A stretch of DNA of 41,381 bases, from contig JADZFF010000147.1 of assembly GCA_020850015.1 (NCBI GenBank), positions 1 to 41,381 of the forward strand. Direction: 5' to 3'. Numbering within the stretch: the first letter of the stretch is position 1; every line of letters starts with the position of its first letter. Origin of the DNA: Bdellovibrionales bacterium. Lineage in GTDB: Bacteria > Bdellovibrionota > UBA1018 > JADZFF01. Below are positions 7,797 through 18,208 of this stretch, one piece after another. Position numbers and translations under genes: made by a program. The notes under the pieces were generated by a model. It did no database searches. It was given only the letters and a program-made list of their open reading frames with translations, and was not told where the DNA came from.

Positions 7797-8104
7797 CAGC
7801 CGACGGTTATAGTCAGGATGACAGGATCTGTCAAAATGCTTGTGCGGCGCGTCCAAGTGCTTGAATGGCCGCTGGAATCCCCTTTTTAGATGGGAAGGTC
7901 GGAAAAAAGACGGTAGGTACGGTTGACACAAAAGAGTCGGAAACCATCATTCTGACTACGCGTAGGGGTATTGCGTCTTTTTTGGTCGGAAATGCCTCGC
8001 GCATCTTTTGTCTCGGTCTTGGGCCATTGTGGGTCCAGGTATTCGGGGTGAGTCGTTAATTAATCAGGGCCTTCCTTCGGAAGGCCGGGAAATCGGAGGG
8101 AGTT
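7797..8104 (+). promoter_or_regulatory. groESL upstream region with putative promoter
   Basis: A 308-bp gap. TTGACA at 7923-7928 and CATCAT at 7945-7950 (16-bp spacer) form a vegetative-type promoter about 150 bp upstream of groES. I see no CIRCE element (TTAGCACTC-N9-GAGTGCTAA), so HrcA control is not supported. The leader contains the hairpin listed separately and a good ribosome-binding site, GGAGGG, at 8095-8100. Confidence 0.5.
8068..8086 (+). promoter_or_regulatory. Hairpin in groES 5' leader
   Basis: A perfect 8-bp stem, GGCCTTCC/GGAAGGCC, with a 3-nt TTC loop, ending 8 bp before the groES ribosome-binding site. No U-run follows, so it is not a terminator; it could stabilise the mRNA or shape ribosome access. 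Confidence 0.45.
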
Positions 8105-8392
8105 ATGGAAGTGAGACCGTTGCATGACCGCGTGCTCGTGAAGCGCCTGCCTGAGGAAGAGCGTTCCAAAGGGGGGATTATCATCCCGGATACGGCGAAA
8201 GAGAAGCCGGCTCAGGGCGAGATCATCGCCGTGGGTACGGGTCGCGTTGCCGAAGACGGCAAGGTCCGCCCTCTCGACGTGAAAAAGGGTGACCGCGTTC
8301 TGTTCGGCAAATACGCCGGGAACGAGATCAAGATCGATGGCACCGAGTTCCTGATGATGCGCGAGGAAGACATCCTCGGAATCATTCAGTGA
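8105..8392 (+). CDS. groES: Co-chaperonin GroES
   Basis: A 95-aa heptameric lid of the GroEL folding chamber. The N-terminal [22 protein letters not shown], the mobile loop with [13 protein letters not shown] and the C-terminal [14 protein letters not shown] are canonical. GGAGGG lies 4 bp before the ATG. It forms the usual operon with groEL, 32 bp downstream. Confidence 0.98.
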   Translation: MEVRPLHDRVLVKRLPEEERSKGGIIIPDTAKEKPAQGEIIAVGTGRVAEDGKVRPLDVKKGDRVLFGKYAGNEIKIDGTEFLMMREEDILGIIQ

Positions 8393-8403
8393 TCCGATTT
8401 TAA

Positions 8404-10083
<1,680 letters not shown>

Positions 10084-10121
10084 GCAAAGTTCCCTCCTTA
10101 TATATAGAGGAGTGGAGAAGA

Positions 10122-10161
10122 GGCCCCGGTGAGCGGAGACGCTTCCCGGGGCTTTTCTTTT
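10122..10161 (+). terminator. Intrinsic terminator after groEL
   Basis: A GGCCCCGG...CCGGGGC stem, partly continued by AGCG/CGCT with an internal mismatch, is followed by TTTTCTTTT. It separates groESL from hslO. Confidence 0.85.
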
Positions 10162-10190
10162 CATGGGGTTACGCGGTAAATGAGTAAGTG

Positions 10191-11216
10191 ATGGATCGCA
10201 TGGTCAAATGCGTGACCCCGGACGGGAATATTCGTGCCGTGGGTCTTGTGGCTACGGATCTGGTGCGCGAGCTTTGCCGTCGCCACGGATTGAGCCCTCG
10301 GGGCAAGCAGGCCTTCGGCGAGGCGCTCATGGGTGCCTTGCTTCTGGCTTCGAACTGTAAGCGCGGCGAGAGGATGAACCTCAAGGTGGATGGAACCGGC
10401 TACTTCCGCCAAGTTTTAGTAGACGCTTATCCGGAGGGTCACGTTCGTGGAATGATGAGCGAGCGCCCAGAGACCGAGGCTGTGTTTGAGTCGGAAGACG
10501 GTGCGCCGATGGGGCCCTGGGGCGCGGGCGTGCTTTCCGTGCTCAGAACCAAGGCCACTGATGCGGAGCATCCTTACATCGGCTCTGTTCCCCTCGTGAC
10601 CGGTTATCTCGCCAAGGACCTCACGTTCTATTGGCTGCAGAGCGAGCAGATTCCCTCCGCGGTAGGCCTGGCGGTGAATCTCAAGGACGGGGAGGTGACC
10701 TCAGCAGGAGCCTTCCTGATCCAGGTTCTTCCGAATGCCTCGGACGAGGAAGTGACCCTGATTCAGCGGCAACTTCAACACTACCCGGAGTTCGCCTCCG
10801 ATCTCGCGGAGCGCTCGGATCCTGTGTTTGTGCTGAGCCGAATCTTCCAAGGGCGGCAGATCACCAAACTCGAGGAGAAACCCGTTGAGTTTCACTGTTC
10901 TTGCTCGGCGGAGCGCGTCAGGCGGTCGTTGATGCTTCTTGGGCCAACCGAACTCCAGGCGATCTATGACGATACGAAGGGCACCAAACTGCAATGCGAC
11001 TTCTGTATGACGGAGTACGTGGTGACCGGAGAGCGGCTGCTAGACATGATTCATGAGCTGACGAGGCGTAAGAAGTCTAGGAGCAAACAGGTTCCGCGGC
11101 CGAAGAAGAGCGTTGGCAAGAGCCCGAAAAAGATTTTGGGAAAGTCCGCAAAGAAACCCGCGACCAGAAAAGCCAGGCCTAAAACGAAACGCCGGCGTGG
11201 AGCAGGAACGAAGTAA
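10191..11216 (+). CDS. hslO: Redox-activated chaperone Hsp33
   Basis: A 341-aa holdase activated by oxidation. The zinc-binding cysteines are present as CxC (residues 236/238, HCSCS) and CxxC (269/272, QCDFC). The core has GTGYFRQVLVDAYPEGHVRG and the SVPLVTGYLAKDL segment. I start at the ATG at 10191 (a GTG directly precedes it). Unlike ordinary Hsp33 of about 290 aa, it has a tail of some 50 residues from about 292 that is rich in Lys/Arg/Ser/Pro with KKS/KKP repeats, resembling histone-H1-like tails. Its last 38 bp overlap the 3' end of the opposite barrel-protein gene. Confidence 0.93.
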   Translation: MDRMVKCVTPDGNIRAVGLVATDLVRELCRRHGLSPRGKQAFGEALMGALLLASNCKRGERMNLKVDGTGYFRQVLVDAYPEGHVRGMMSERPETEAVFESEDGAPMGPWGAGVLSVLRTKATDAEHPYIGSVPLVTGYLAKDLTFYWLQSEQIPSAVGLAVNLKDGEVTSAGAFLIQVLPNASDEEVTLIQRQLQHYPEFASDLAERSDPVFVLSRIFQGRQITKLEEKPVEFHCSCSAERVRRSLMLLGPTELQAIYDDTKGTKLQCDFCMTEYVVTGERLLDMIHELTRRKKSRSKQVPRPKKSVGKSPKKILGKSAKKPATRKARPKTKRRRGAGTK

Positions 11217-11883
11217 AGGTTCCGCCAACGTCGCGAAGGTTTCCCTTGCTGTCAGTGCGCGTGGTGCCGAACACATCGTGAAATGTCAGCGCAGCCCCGA
11301 AAAAGAATTGGTCCGTCAGTTGAAGATCCACTCCGGGACCCAAGTGCAACCCGAACAGGACGGGGGACATGGAGTTATCGGCCGTGAGCTTGTAGCTCGG
11401 TTTATAGAATCCCAGTCCAAACACGAGATACGGAACGACCTTGTCATACCAGCTGAGGTTGGTTCGAAGTCCCGCTAACATGGTTGCGACGGAATATTCC
11501 CCGTCTGAGTGGTCTGAGAACCCCAAGCTGGCATTGAAACCAAACATGTCGCTCACACCATAGGTGTAGTGGAGCTGTGTACCGATGCTGTCAGTATAGT
11601 GATCGGCGAGTTCACCCATCAAGAAAACCTGTCCCACGTGGAGCGCAAGATTGTTGCTGCCTGGAGTGAACGGAGCGGACGGGCGATCACTATCGGAATA
11701 GGGGCTGGAGGAAGGTCGTCCGCGCCGCGACGCATTGCTTTGTGCCGTGGCCCAAGAAGGAGTGGAGCTCCAAGATGCAGCAAGGGCCACTGTCGGATCG
11801 ACCGCTCCAACTCCGAGGAGTAGCGCGCTCAATACTACAGTGGCCCCTGTGAATTTCAGGAAGCCGAAGATTCGATCGCCCAT
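11179..11883 (-). CDS. Small outer-membrane beta-barrel protein
   Basis: 234 aa from the ATG at 11883, which has AGAAGGA 8 bp upstream; an in-frame ATG at 11913 would add 10 residues without a good ribosome-binding site. A signal peptide (FTGATVVLSALLLGVGAVDPTVALA) is followed by a Ser-rich linker and then about eight amphipathic strands (LHVGQVFLMGELADHY, GTQLHYTYGVSDMFGFNASLGFS, VVPYLVFGLGFY, QFFFGAALTFHDVFG). It ends ...LLHAGVSF with the terminal Phe of Bam substrates. It resembles OmpW/OmpX-like eight-stranded barrels; no specific function is assigned. It overlaps hslO tail to tail by 38 bp. Confidence 0.75.
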   Translation of the reverse strand: MGDRIFGFLKFTGATVVLSALLLGVGAVDPTVALAASWSSTPSWATAQSNASRRGRPSSSPYSDSDRPSAPFTPGSNNLALHVGQVFLMGELADHYTDSIGTQLHYTYGVSDMFGFNASLGFSDHSDGEYSVATMLAGLRTNLSWYDKVVPYLVFGLGFYKPSYKLTADNSMSPVLFGLHLGPGVDLQLTDQFFFGAALTFHDVFGTTRTDSKGNLRDVGGTFTSFLLHAGVSF

Positions 11884-12016
11884 TCCCCTGATCCTTCTTG
11901 AAAAGCCGTCCATGCCGCTTTTCAGTGTATCACCCGATACTTCCTGTGCAATTCGGCAAGAATTTCCGGGAACTCAGGATGAGCAGGCGCGCGAATCCGT
12001 GACGCCCTTTAGGCGA

Positions 12017-12373
12017 TCACTGATTCAGAGCAGGGGCGTCAGAACCTTTGCTGGTGGACGTGTCTGAATCAAAACGAGCCAGCTCGTGGCTCAGTTTGGC
12101 GGCAATGTACCCAGAGAACGAGCCATCGCCATGACGGATGATCTCCTTGAGCAGCTCCACCGAGGGCTGCGTCTTGGACTTGCGCTCGCTTTCGTAGAGG
12201 AGCTGCGTCAGGGTCGCAGCGGTGATGTCGTTTTTGGTCTTGTTGTCGATGACGCGAAGGTCTTCGCCATTCTTGATCATCTTCGCAATCTCATCCAGCG
12301 TCACGTAGCTGGACTCATGCGTGTCGTAGAGTTTGCGGTTCTGATACCGCTTAATGATTTTCGCTTCTTTCAT
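12017..12373 (-). CDS. PhaR-type polyhydroxyalkanoate synthesis regulator
   Basis: 118 aa. The N-terminal 65 residues match the PHB/PHA accumulation regulator DNA-binding domain: IIKRYQNRKLYDTHESSYVTLDEI, then MIKNGEDLRVIDNKTKNDITAATLTQLLYE. The C-terminus is a helical segment and a Ser/Thr-rich tail. In species that make PHA granules this family represses phasin and its own gene, and binds the polymer. No phaC, phaP or depolymerase gene is in the window, so the target here is unknown. AGGGGGA lies upstream of the ATG. Confidence 0.85.
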   Translation of the reverse strand: MKEAKIIKRYQNRKLYDTHESSYVTLDEIAKMIKNGEDLRVIDNKTKNDITAATLTQLLYESERKSKTQPSVELLKEIIRHGDGSFSGYIAAKLSHELARFDSDTSTSKGSDAPALNQ

Positions 12374-12818
12374 GGTTCCCCCTAAAAGTTTTCCGAATTA
12401 ATCCCAAGTGTTAGCTGTGCTGCGTCAGGGCTGGCGGCAATCTCGGCACAAAGTCGACCGCAACGACGCCTCCCTCAGGCGCTGTTGCCGCGAACCGTGG
12501 CTTTAGTGAGATCCCCCACAATTCCTAACGTCAGCGACAAGTGCTTCCTTCACCCGTGACACACCCCTATGCCACAACGTGTCATCAACACTCATTCTGT
12601 CGAATAGCAACGGCCTGAAGTGAAGTCAAGGGACCCATTGCGCCAAATGCACCGCAATGAATGCGCCGAGACAGATGCAGTCAGTCTTATGGCATATCGA
12701 ATTTATCCACTATTATCCTGTGACATTTCCTAAGGAAGTTCGGGCAATTACAGCTGACGCCCCCGCCTATAGTTTTTTGCCGGAACCGTCGATCCCTCTG
12801 TGAGGGGTTCGGGCGCCC
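12374..12818. promoter_or_regulatory. Divergent intergenic region with two dyads
   Basis: 445 bp between the PhaR-type gene (reverse) and the TPR lipoprotein gene (forward). I see no gene in it. It holds an inverted repeat CATTGCG-N10-CGCAATG (12636-12659) and TGACAC-N16-GTGTCA (12557-12584), and an AT-rich stretch with TATTAT at 12711-12716. The stretch is locally less GC-rich than its surroundings, as expected for promoters. Which gene each dyad serves cannot be told. Confidence 0.4.
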
Positions 12819-14678
12819 ATGGGAAAAATTGGATTAACAAAGTCGTCTATCAAGTGTGCACTGCTCATGGCGGGAAGCCTCTTAAGCGGATGCGCGGGAA
12901 CGGGCGGCCTTCGCGCCGAGCGCGCGGATCCCGTGCCCTTTCCAACGAGTTCAGAATCGGCGGCGGGTCAAGGGAGCGCGGCTTCTGAGGAACGGCTCTC
13001 CGCCGCTGCGGCACCGGCTGAATCACGGTCCGCGACTGCGGAAACGCATTTCAGCCTGGCCCAGGCCTATTCCGCGGATGGAAATCCAGACCGCGCGATC
13101 GAGGAGTACAAGCTGACCCTGGTCCATGACCCCGACTCGCCGTTGGTGCACGCACGTCTTGCAGCGGAATACGTGCGCAAGGGGCAGCTCTCCGCGGCGA
13201 TGGAATCCTGCAAGGCAGCCCTTCGCGCGGATTCGCAATATGTCGATGCGCGGCTCATGCTAGCGGGCCTGTACTCGACGGCCCGTCAAACGGATGAGGC
13301 GCTTTCGGAGTATGACCGCGTACTGTCTCAGGATCCCAAAAACGAAGAGGCGGTAGTTTACAAGTCTCAGGTGCTCCTCGAGGAGGATCGCGCTGCGGAT
13401 GCCGCGGTCGTGCTTCGTCGTTTCGTGAAGGGAAGCGATGATTCCGCGGTGGCTTGGTATTATCTGGGGCGAGCCGAACAGACGAGGGGCCGAACGAGCG
13501 AGGCGGTGCTCGCCTATCGGAAGGCGATCGATCTGAGGGGCGTTTTTCCTCAGGCAAGCCTCGCGCTGGGATACCTGTATGAGCTGGATTCCCACACGGA
13601 AAAGGCTGTTCAGATTTACCAGGACCTCTTTGAGCAATCACAGGACGAGGGCGCGGCCAATCGCCTCGCGACCATCTACCTGAAGCTCGAGAAATACGAC
13701 CAGGCCTTGCCCTATCTGGAAGCCGCTGCGGCCACCGACCCCGAGGATCTGAACATTCAGGTTAAGCTCGGGCTCGTCTACATGGAGATGAAACAGTTCA
13801 AGAAGGCGATCGATGCGTTTGAGGCCATACTTTCGCAGAATCCAGGATCGGATCGCGTTCACTATTACCTGGGAAGCCTCTATGAGCAGGTGGGCGATAT
13901 GGGCAAAGCCATCGACCACCTGAAGCAGGTGACGGCCGACTCCAAGCTTTTCAAGGATTCGGCAATCCACGCGACCTATCTGTTGAAGCAGGAAGGGCGC
14001 AAGTCAGAAGCCCGTCAGTACATCGCGACCGCGATCAAAGCGGAGCCATACCATGCCGCCTTCTACATCTTCCGCGCGAGTCTGGAGGAGGAGGACAATC
14101 GCTTGGGAGAGGCGGTGTCGATCCTTGAAGACGCGGTCATTAGGTTCCCTGGGCATGAAAAGCTCAGGTACTATCTGGGCAGCCTGTACGACCGCTCGGG
14201 TAGCGTAGAGAAAAGCCTGACGCAGATGCAGGCGATCCTCGAGCTCAACCCCGAGAACGTCGACGCGCTCAACTACATTGGCTACACCTGGACAACTCAG
14301 GGTGTCCGACTCGACGATGCCGAAAAGCTCTTGCGCAAGGCCGTGGCGCTGAAGCCCGACAACGGTTACGTGCAGGACAGCTGGGGCTGGCATCTCTTCG
14401 TGCGTGGACGCCTCTCCGAGGCCGTGGTGGAACTAGAGCGGGCGGTGAAGCTGAAGCCGGACGAGCCAGTGATCCTTCAGCACCTGGGCGACGTTTATAC
14501 GAAGAGCAATCTTTGGCATAAGGCTTTGGAGCAGTACCGCGAAGCGCTCAAGCTCGCGGAGGATCAGGATGTCAAGAAGACGCTTCAGCACAAGATCGAT
14601 GGGCTGAGCCGCCAGTTGGCGGTGCAGGAGTCCGAGTCCAGCGGCGTACAGAGAGGGCCGGCCGCCTCGAATCCTTAG
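12819..14678 (+). CDS. TPR-repeat lipoprotein
   Basis: 619 aa. A signal with lipobox LLSGC puts the lipidated Cys at residue 25. After a Ala/Ser-rich linker, roughly from residue 70 to 600, there are about a dozen tetratricopeptide repeats with the usual A-x-x-x-Y-x-x-A-L and P-x-x-A patterns (for example YDQALPYLEAAAATDPEDLNIQVKLG and KKAIDAFEAILSQNPGSDRVHYYLGSLYEQ shortened here by motif). Likely an envelope scaffold or assembly factor; similar TPR lipoproteins serve secretion, pili or gliding machines, but nothing here identifies the partner. It is followed 54 bp later by the LolB-like gene. Confidence 0.85.
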   Translation: MGKIGLTKSSIKCALLMAGSLLSGCAGTGGLRAERADPVPFPTSSESAAGQGSAASEERLSAAAAPAESRSATAETHFSLAQAYSADGNPDRAIEEYKLTLVHDPDSPLVHARLAAEYVRKGQLSAAMESCKAALRADSQYVDARLMLAGLYSTARQTDEALSEYDRVLSQDPKNEEAVVYKSQVLLEEDRAADAAVVLRRFVKGSDDSAVAWYYLGRAEQTRGRTSEAVLAYRKAIDLRGVFPQASLALGYLYELDSHTEKAVQIYQDLFEQSQDEGAANRLATIYLKLEKYDQALPYLEAAAATDPEDLNIQVKLGLVYMEMKQFKKAIDAFEAILSQNPGSDRVHYYLGSLYEQVGDMGKAIDHLKQVTADSKLFKDSAIHATYLLKQEGRKSEARQYIATAIKAEPYHAAFYIFRASLEEEDNRLGEAVSILEDAVIRFPGHEKLRYYLGSLYDRSGSVEKSLTQMQAILELNPENVDALNYIGYTWTTQGVRLDDAEKLLRKAVALKPDNGYVQDSWGWHLFVRGRLSEAVVELERAVKLKPDEPVILQHLGDVYTKSNLWHKALEQYREALKLAEDQDVKKTLQHKIDGLSRQLAVQESESSGVQRGPAASNP

Positions 14679-14732
14679 GCGGAACCCTCGTAGGGTTGCC
14701 CCTCTAGGCGTCTCCATGAGAAGTTGGGCGCC

Positions 14733-15452
14733 ATGTCCCAAGGCTCAAGATACTCCTTGCATGTCATTTGGGTCGCCGCGCTTCTGAATCAAGGCTGCGC
14801 CACCGCGCCCCGGGTGCGGGGCGCGGCTGGCGTCACGTTGGAACGCCTTTGCGAGGGTGGCATCACGACCAGCGGCGCGGTTGAGGGAGCGATCTGGCTC
14901 AAGGCGAAATCGAAGGAAGCCTCCGGGCAGTTTCCGGCCGATGTCAGGGCGGAACCCTCGATGCTGCAGTTGGAGGTAACGAACTTGATCGGCGAGACCC
15001 AGGCGCGGATTAACGTCAAGGGGGACGCGTACCGGATCGAGGTTCCCGGCCGAGAGGCCCAAAACCAGTCAGGCCAGAGCGCCTGGGGAGGCATACCCCT
15101 GCGCTGGGCTCAGAGACTGTTCCTTGGCGGATTTCCCTGCCCTTCTCTTCCTTTGGGCTCAGGAGCCTCGGCTCGGCTCGAGGTGGACGATCAACTCGTC
15201 GTGGAGGTCCGCGAGGGTGGCGGAGCCGAGGAATTCGCTTTCGTCTTGAAACAGTGGGGTGGGGCACCGTGGGCAAAGGAGCTCACCTGGGTTCGCCGTG
15301 AGGGTAACGCGGTAGTGGCTCGCGTGCAGTTCACCTTCGACCGGCCGGACGAGATTTCCGGCGCCCCTCTGCGATGGGCCGCTGTTTCCGATCAGGGATC
15401 AGTGGACGTTCGGTGGCGACGCCGGAAGTTGACGGGGGCGCCGCAGGAATGA
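14733..15452 (+). CDS. LolB/DUF4292-like envelope protein
   Basis: 239 aa from the ATG at 14733 (a TTG at 14724 is also possible). A short N-terminal hydrophobic segment ends in LLNQGC; a Cys is present but Asn at -3 makes the lipobox poor. The body reads as an open beta-barrel of the LolB type: GAIWLKAKSKEASGQF, SMLQLEVTNLIGETQARINVKGDAYRIEV and GIPLRWAQRLFLGG. This fold binds lipid chains or lipoproteins. The stop overlaps the next gene's start as ATGA, so it is translationally coupled to a peptide-binding lipoprotein. The family call is by pattern only. Confidence 0.55.
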   Translation: MSQGSRYSLHVIWVAALLNQGCATAPRVRGAAGVTLERLCEGGITTSGAVEGAIWLKAKSKEASGQFPADVRAEPSMLQLEVTNLIGETQARINVKGDAYRIEVPGREAQNQSGQSAWGGIPLRWAQRLFLGGFPCPSLPLGSGASARLEVDDQLVVEVREGGGAEEFAFVLKQWGGAPWAKELTWVRREGNAVVARVQFTFDRPDEISGAPLRWAAVSDQGSVDVRWRRRKLTGAPQE

Positions 15453-17206
15453 AACGCCAGCATTCCATTTGGCTCGCAGCGGTTCTCGTTGCCGCTCTTG
15501 CGGGTGGTTGCTTCGATGGGCCGCCGAAGGAGCCTACACGTACCATCAGGCTCTCCGTGCAGCGTCGGCCGGTCACCCTCGACCCCGCGTTGGCAACGGA
15601 TGGGATCTCGATCGGCATGACCGCCATGGCCTACGAGGGCCTCTATCAGTATCACTACCTCAAACGGCCCTATCGACTTGAACCGCTCCTCGCCGACGGA
15701 TTCCCAGCGATGAGCGCGGATCGCAGGGAGCTTCGCCTGCGGCTGAAGAAGGGCGTGCTATTCCACGATGACGCGTCTTTCGAGGCAACGAGGGGGCGAG
15801 GGAGGGAGATGACGGCGGCGGATGTCGTTTATTCCCTGAAGCGTCTCGCGGATCCCCGCCTGAAGTCCCCAGGCTGGTGGGCGTTCGAGGGGAAAATCGC
15901 GGGCTTGGATGACTGGAGGGCGAGAGCCGCGAAGAGCGAGAAGACCGATTATTCCGAGGACGTGGAGGGTTTGAGGGCCGATGGCCGATATGCCTTGAGC
16001 ATCAAGCTCTCTCGACCTCTACCTAGGTTCACTCATCATCTGGCATCGTCCTATTCCGCCGTGGTGGCACAGGAGGCCGTTGAAAAATACGGCGACGCCT
16101 TCGCGGTAAACCCAGTGGGTACGGGAGCGTTCCGGCTGGATCGAGGCGCCAGCCTCCCGGGTACCCGGTGGACCTGGCTGGCGAACCGGGTTTATGGGCA
16201 TGATCGGTTTCCATCGGAGGGAGCACGGACCGATCGAGATCGGGGCCTGCTCAAGGACGCGGGAGCGCGTTTGCCACTGGTAGATCGGGTGGAGCTGGCC
16301 GTGATCCCCGACGCCACCAAAGCTGCCGCGAAGTTCGCCGCGGGTGATCTCGAGGTCTGGGTCTCTTCTGGGCAGGGGCCTCCTTCGAGCATGCCGGGAG
16401 ACGTGAAGCGGGCCTCAGAGCCGGTTCCCGAAGTAGTGGGGCTGGTGATCCACCTGCGGCGAGCGGGACCCCTGAAGAATCGCGCACTCAGGCAGGCTTT
16501 GGCGCGCTCCGTGGACCGCGGGAAATTCATTGAGCTCTTTTACCCAGGGGGAGCCCAGAGACAGGTCTCACCCGTGCCCTCCGGTCTGGAGGGCGGCGAA
16601 ATGATAGAAGAAGGTTTCGGGACTGCGGAGGGCGACTTCGATCCCGTCGCTGCGCGGAAGCTGCTTCGCAAAGCGGGATATCCTGGTGGAATCGGATTGG
16701 GAGAGCTCGTGCTCCTGACGCCATCAGAAGGCGCGTATCCAAAGATGGCGGAGTTCATCAAGCTCTCGCTCGCGGCCTCCTCGATCACGGTGGCCGTTCG
16801 CGAGCTGGACGGCTGGGAGGAGTTTCTCAGGGCCGCGAAGGCCGGTGAGGGCGATCTTTGGTTCTCGGCATGGAGCGCTGATCTGCCGGACGCAGAAAAC
16901 TTCCTTCAGCTGCACTACGGTCGCCAGGCGATCATGGGATCCTTCAACGAGTCGGGATTCAGCCATCCGGGGTACGATCAGTGGTTCGACGAGGCTTCAG
17001 TCCTGCCGTCCGGTGCCCAAAGAACCGCCTTGAATGCCAAGATGGCCAAGTTGCTCGTGTATGAAATGCCTTGGGTTTGGCTCCTTCGCCGCGAGAAAAC
17101 CTGGTTCGCCAGGGATTGGGTGAGGAACCTCAAGCCCCACGCCTTTCAGTCCGCGCCTTGGAAGTACCTGGGCCTCGAGCTGGGCAAAATTGGCAAGAAC
17201 GACTAG
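15449..17206 (+). CDS. Peptide-type ABC transporter substrate-binding lipoprotein (family 5)
   Basis: 585 aa starting at the ATG of the ATGA overlap. The signal peptide ends AALAGGC with Cys21 as the likely lipidation site. The SBP family 5 pattern is clear: [77 protein letters not shown], and [14 protein letters not shown]. It captures oligopeptides or similar ligands in the periplasm for the ATPases encoded next, 10 bp downstream. No DppB/DppC permease gene is in the window. Confidence 0.88.
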   Translation: MKRQHSIWLAAVLVAALAGGCFDGPPKEPTRTIRLSVQRRPVTLDPALATDGISIGMTAMAYEGLYQYHYLKRPYRLEPLLADGFPAMSADRRELRLRLKKGVLFHDDASFEATRGRGREMTAADVVYSLKRLADPRLKSPGWWAFEGKIAGLDDWRARAAKSEKTDYSEDVEGLRADGRYALSIKLSRPLPRFTHHLASSYSAVVAQEAVEKYGDAFAVNPVGTGAFRLDRGASLPGTRWTWLANRVYGHDRFPSEGARTDRDRGLLKDAGARLPLVDRVELAVIPDATKAAAKFAAGDLEVWVSSGQGPPSSMPGDVKRASEPVPEVVGLVIHLRRAGPLKNRALRQALARSVDRGKFIELFYPGGAQRQVSPVPSGLEGGEMIEEGFGTAEGDFDPVAARKLLRKAGYPGGIGLGELVLLTPSEGAYPKMAEFIKLSLAASSITVAVRELDGWEEFLRAAKAGEGDLWFSAWSADLPDAENFLQLHYGRQAIMGSFNESGFSHPGYDQWFDEASVLPSGAQRTALNAKMAKLLVYEMPWVWLLRREKTWFARDWVRNLKPHAFQSAPWKYLGLELGKIGKND

Positions 17207-17216
17207 AATTTCACCC

Positions 17217-18206
17217 ATGGCTCAAAACGACCCCATCCTGGAGGTCCGGAACTTACGGACCTCGTTTTTCACCGAAGAGGGAGAGATCAAGGCGGTGGAT
17301 GACGTGAGCTTCTCCGTCGCCCCCGGCAAGACCCTGGGGATCGTGGGGGAGTCGGGTTGCGGCAAGAGCGTGACGAGCCTTTCGATCATGCGGCTCGTGC
17401 CCATTCCGCCCGGAAAGATCGTGGGAGGAAGGATACTCTATTCGTCGCGTGACCTGCTCGCGCTCCCGGTATCGGATATGCGGAAAATTCGAGGCAATGA
17501 GATCTCGATGATCTTCCAAGAGCCGATGACGTCGCTGAATCCCGTATTCACGATCGGCAACCAGATCGTCGAGGCCATACTCCTGCACGATGATATCTCC
17601 CCACAGGCCGCCGAGCAGAAGGCCGTTGAGATGCTGAAGCTCGTCGGGATCCCGGCGCCAGAAAAGCGAATTCGAGATTACCCACACCAGCTGTCTGGTG
17701 GAATGAGACAACGGGTCATGATCGCGATGGCGCTTTCCTGCAATCCCAAGGTTTTGATCGCCGACGAACCGACGACCGCTCTGGATGTCACCATCCAGGC
17801 GCAGATTCTTGATCTGCTCCGATCCTTGCAAGAAAAGGTGGGACTCGGGATTCTACTGATCACCCATGATCTCGGCGTGGTTGCGGAGATGGCCGACGAC
17901 GTCGTTGTGATGTACGCGGGCAGAGTGGTGGAGCACGCCTCGGTAGAGGAGATCTTCGGGAATCCCAGGCATCCGTATACCCGAGGTCTGCTGCGAAGCA
18001 TTCCAAGCCTGACTCCACGCGGATCGGGAGGCGAAAGAAGGCGGCTGGAGGCGATCCCAGGGATCGTGCCCAATCTTCTGGAGCTCCCTGATGGATGCCG
18101 CTTTCAGGAGCGTTGCTCCTTCGCGACCGACGAATGCAAGGCGGTGGAGCCTGGGCTCAGGGACGCAGGCAAGGGTCACCTGATCCGCTGCGTGAAGGAT
18201 CTCTGA
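17217..18206 (+). CDS. Oligopeptide ABC transporter ATPase, DppD/OppD type
   Basis: 329 aa from the ATG at 17217. Walker A is [11 protein letters not shown], the Q-loop [13 protein letters not shown], the signature [15 protein letters not shown] and Walker [17 protein letters not shown]. The C-terminal oligo_HPY extension carries the Cys cluster [14 protein letters not shown]...C that in relatives can hold an iron-sulfur cluster. It pairs with the DppF-type ATPase that starts 2 bp after its stop to form the heterodimeric motor of a peptide-family importer. Confidence 0.93.
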   Translation: MAQNDPILEVRNLRTSFFTEEGEIKAVDDVSFSVAPGKTLGIVGESGCGKSVTSLSIMRLVPIPPGKIVGGRILYSSRDLLALPVSDMRKIRGNEISMIFQEPMTSLNPVFTIGNQIVEAILLHDDISPQAAEQKAVEMLKLVGIPAPEKRIRDYPHQLSGGMRQRVMIAMALSCNPKVLIADEPTTALDVTIQAQILDLLRSLQEKVGLGILLITHDLGVVAEMADDVVVMYAGRVVEHASVEEIFGNPRHPYTRGLLRSIPSLTPRGSGGERRRLEAIPGIVPNLLELPDGCRFQERCSFATDECKAVEPGLRDAGKGHLIRCVKDL

Positions 18207-18208
18207 AT

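Noticed and set aside
8041-8104. CIRCE element ahead of groES
   Set aside because: TTAATTAA at about 8056 is palindromic, but the TTAGCACTC/GAGTGCTAA arms are absent.
14769-14779. GGTCGCCGCG half-site in the LolB-like gene
   Set aside because: Only the left half is present; the right arm does not match.
16918-16932. GGTCGCCAGGCGATC inside the binding-lipoprotein gene as a further parS-like site
   Set aside because: It has the 1-bp centre and one arm mismatch and is alone, 10 kb from the cluster; chance is likely in GC-rich coding DNA.
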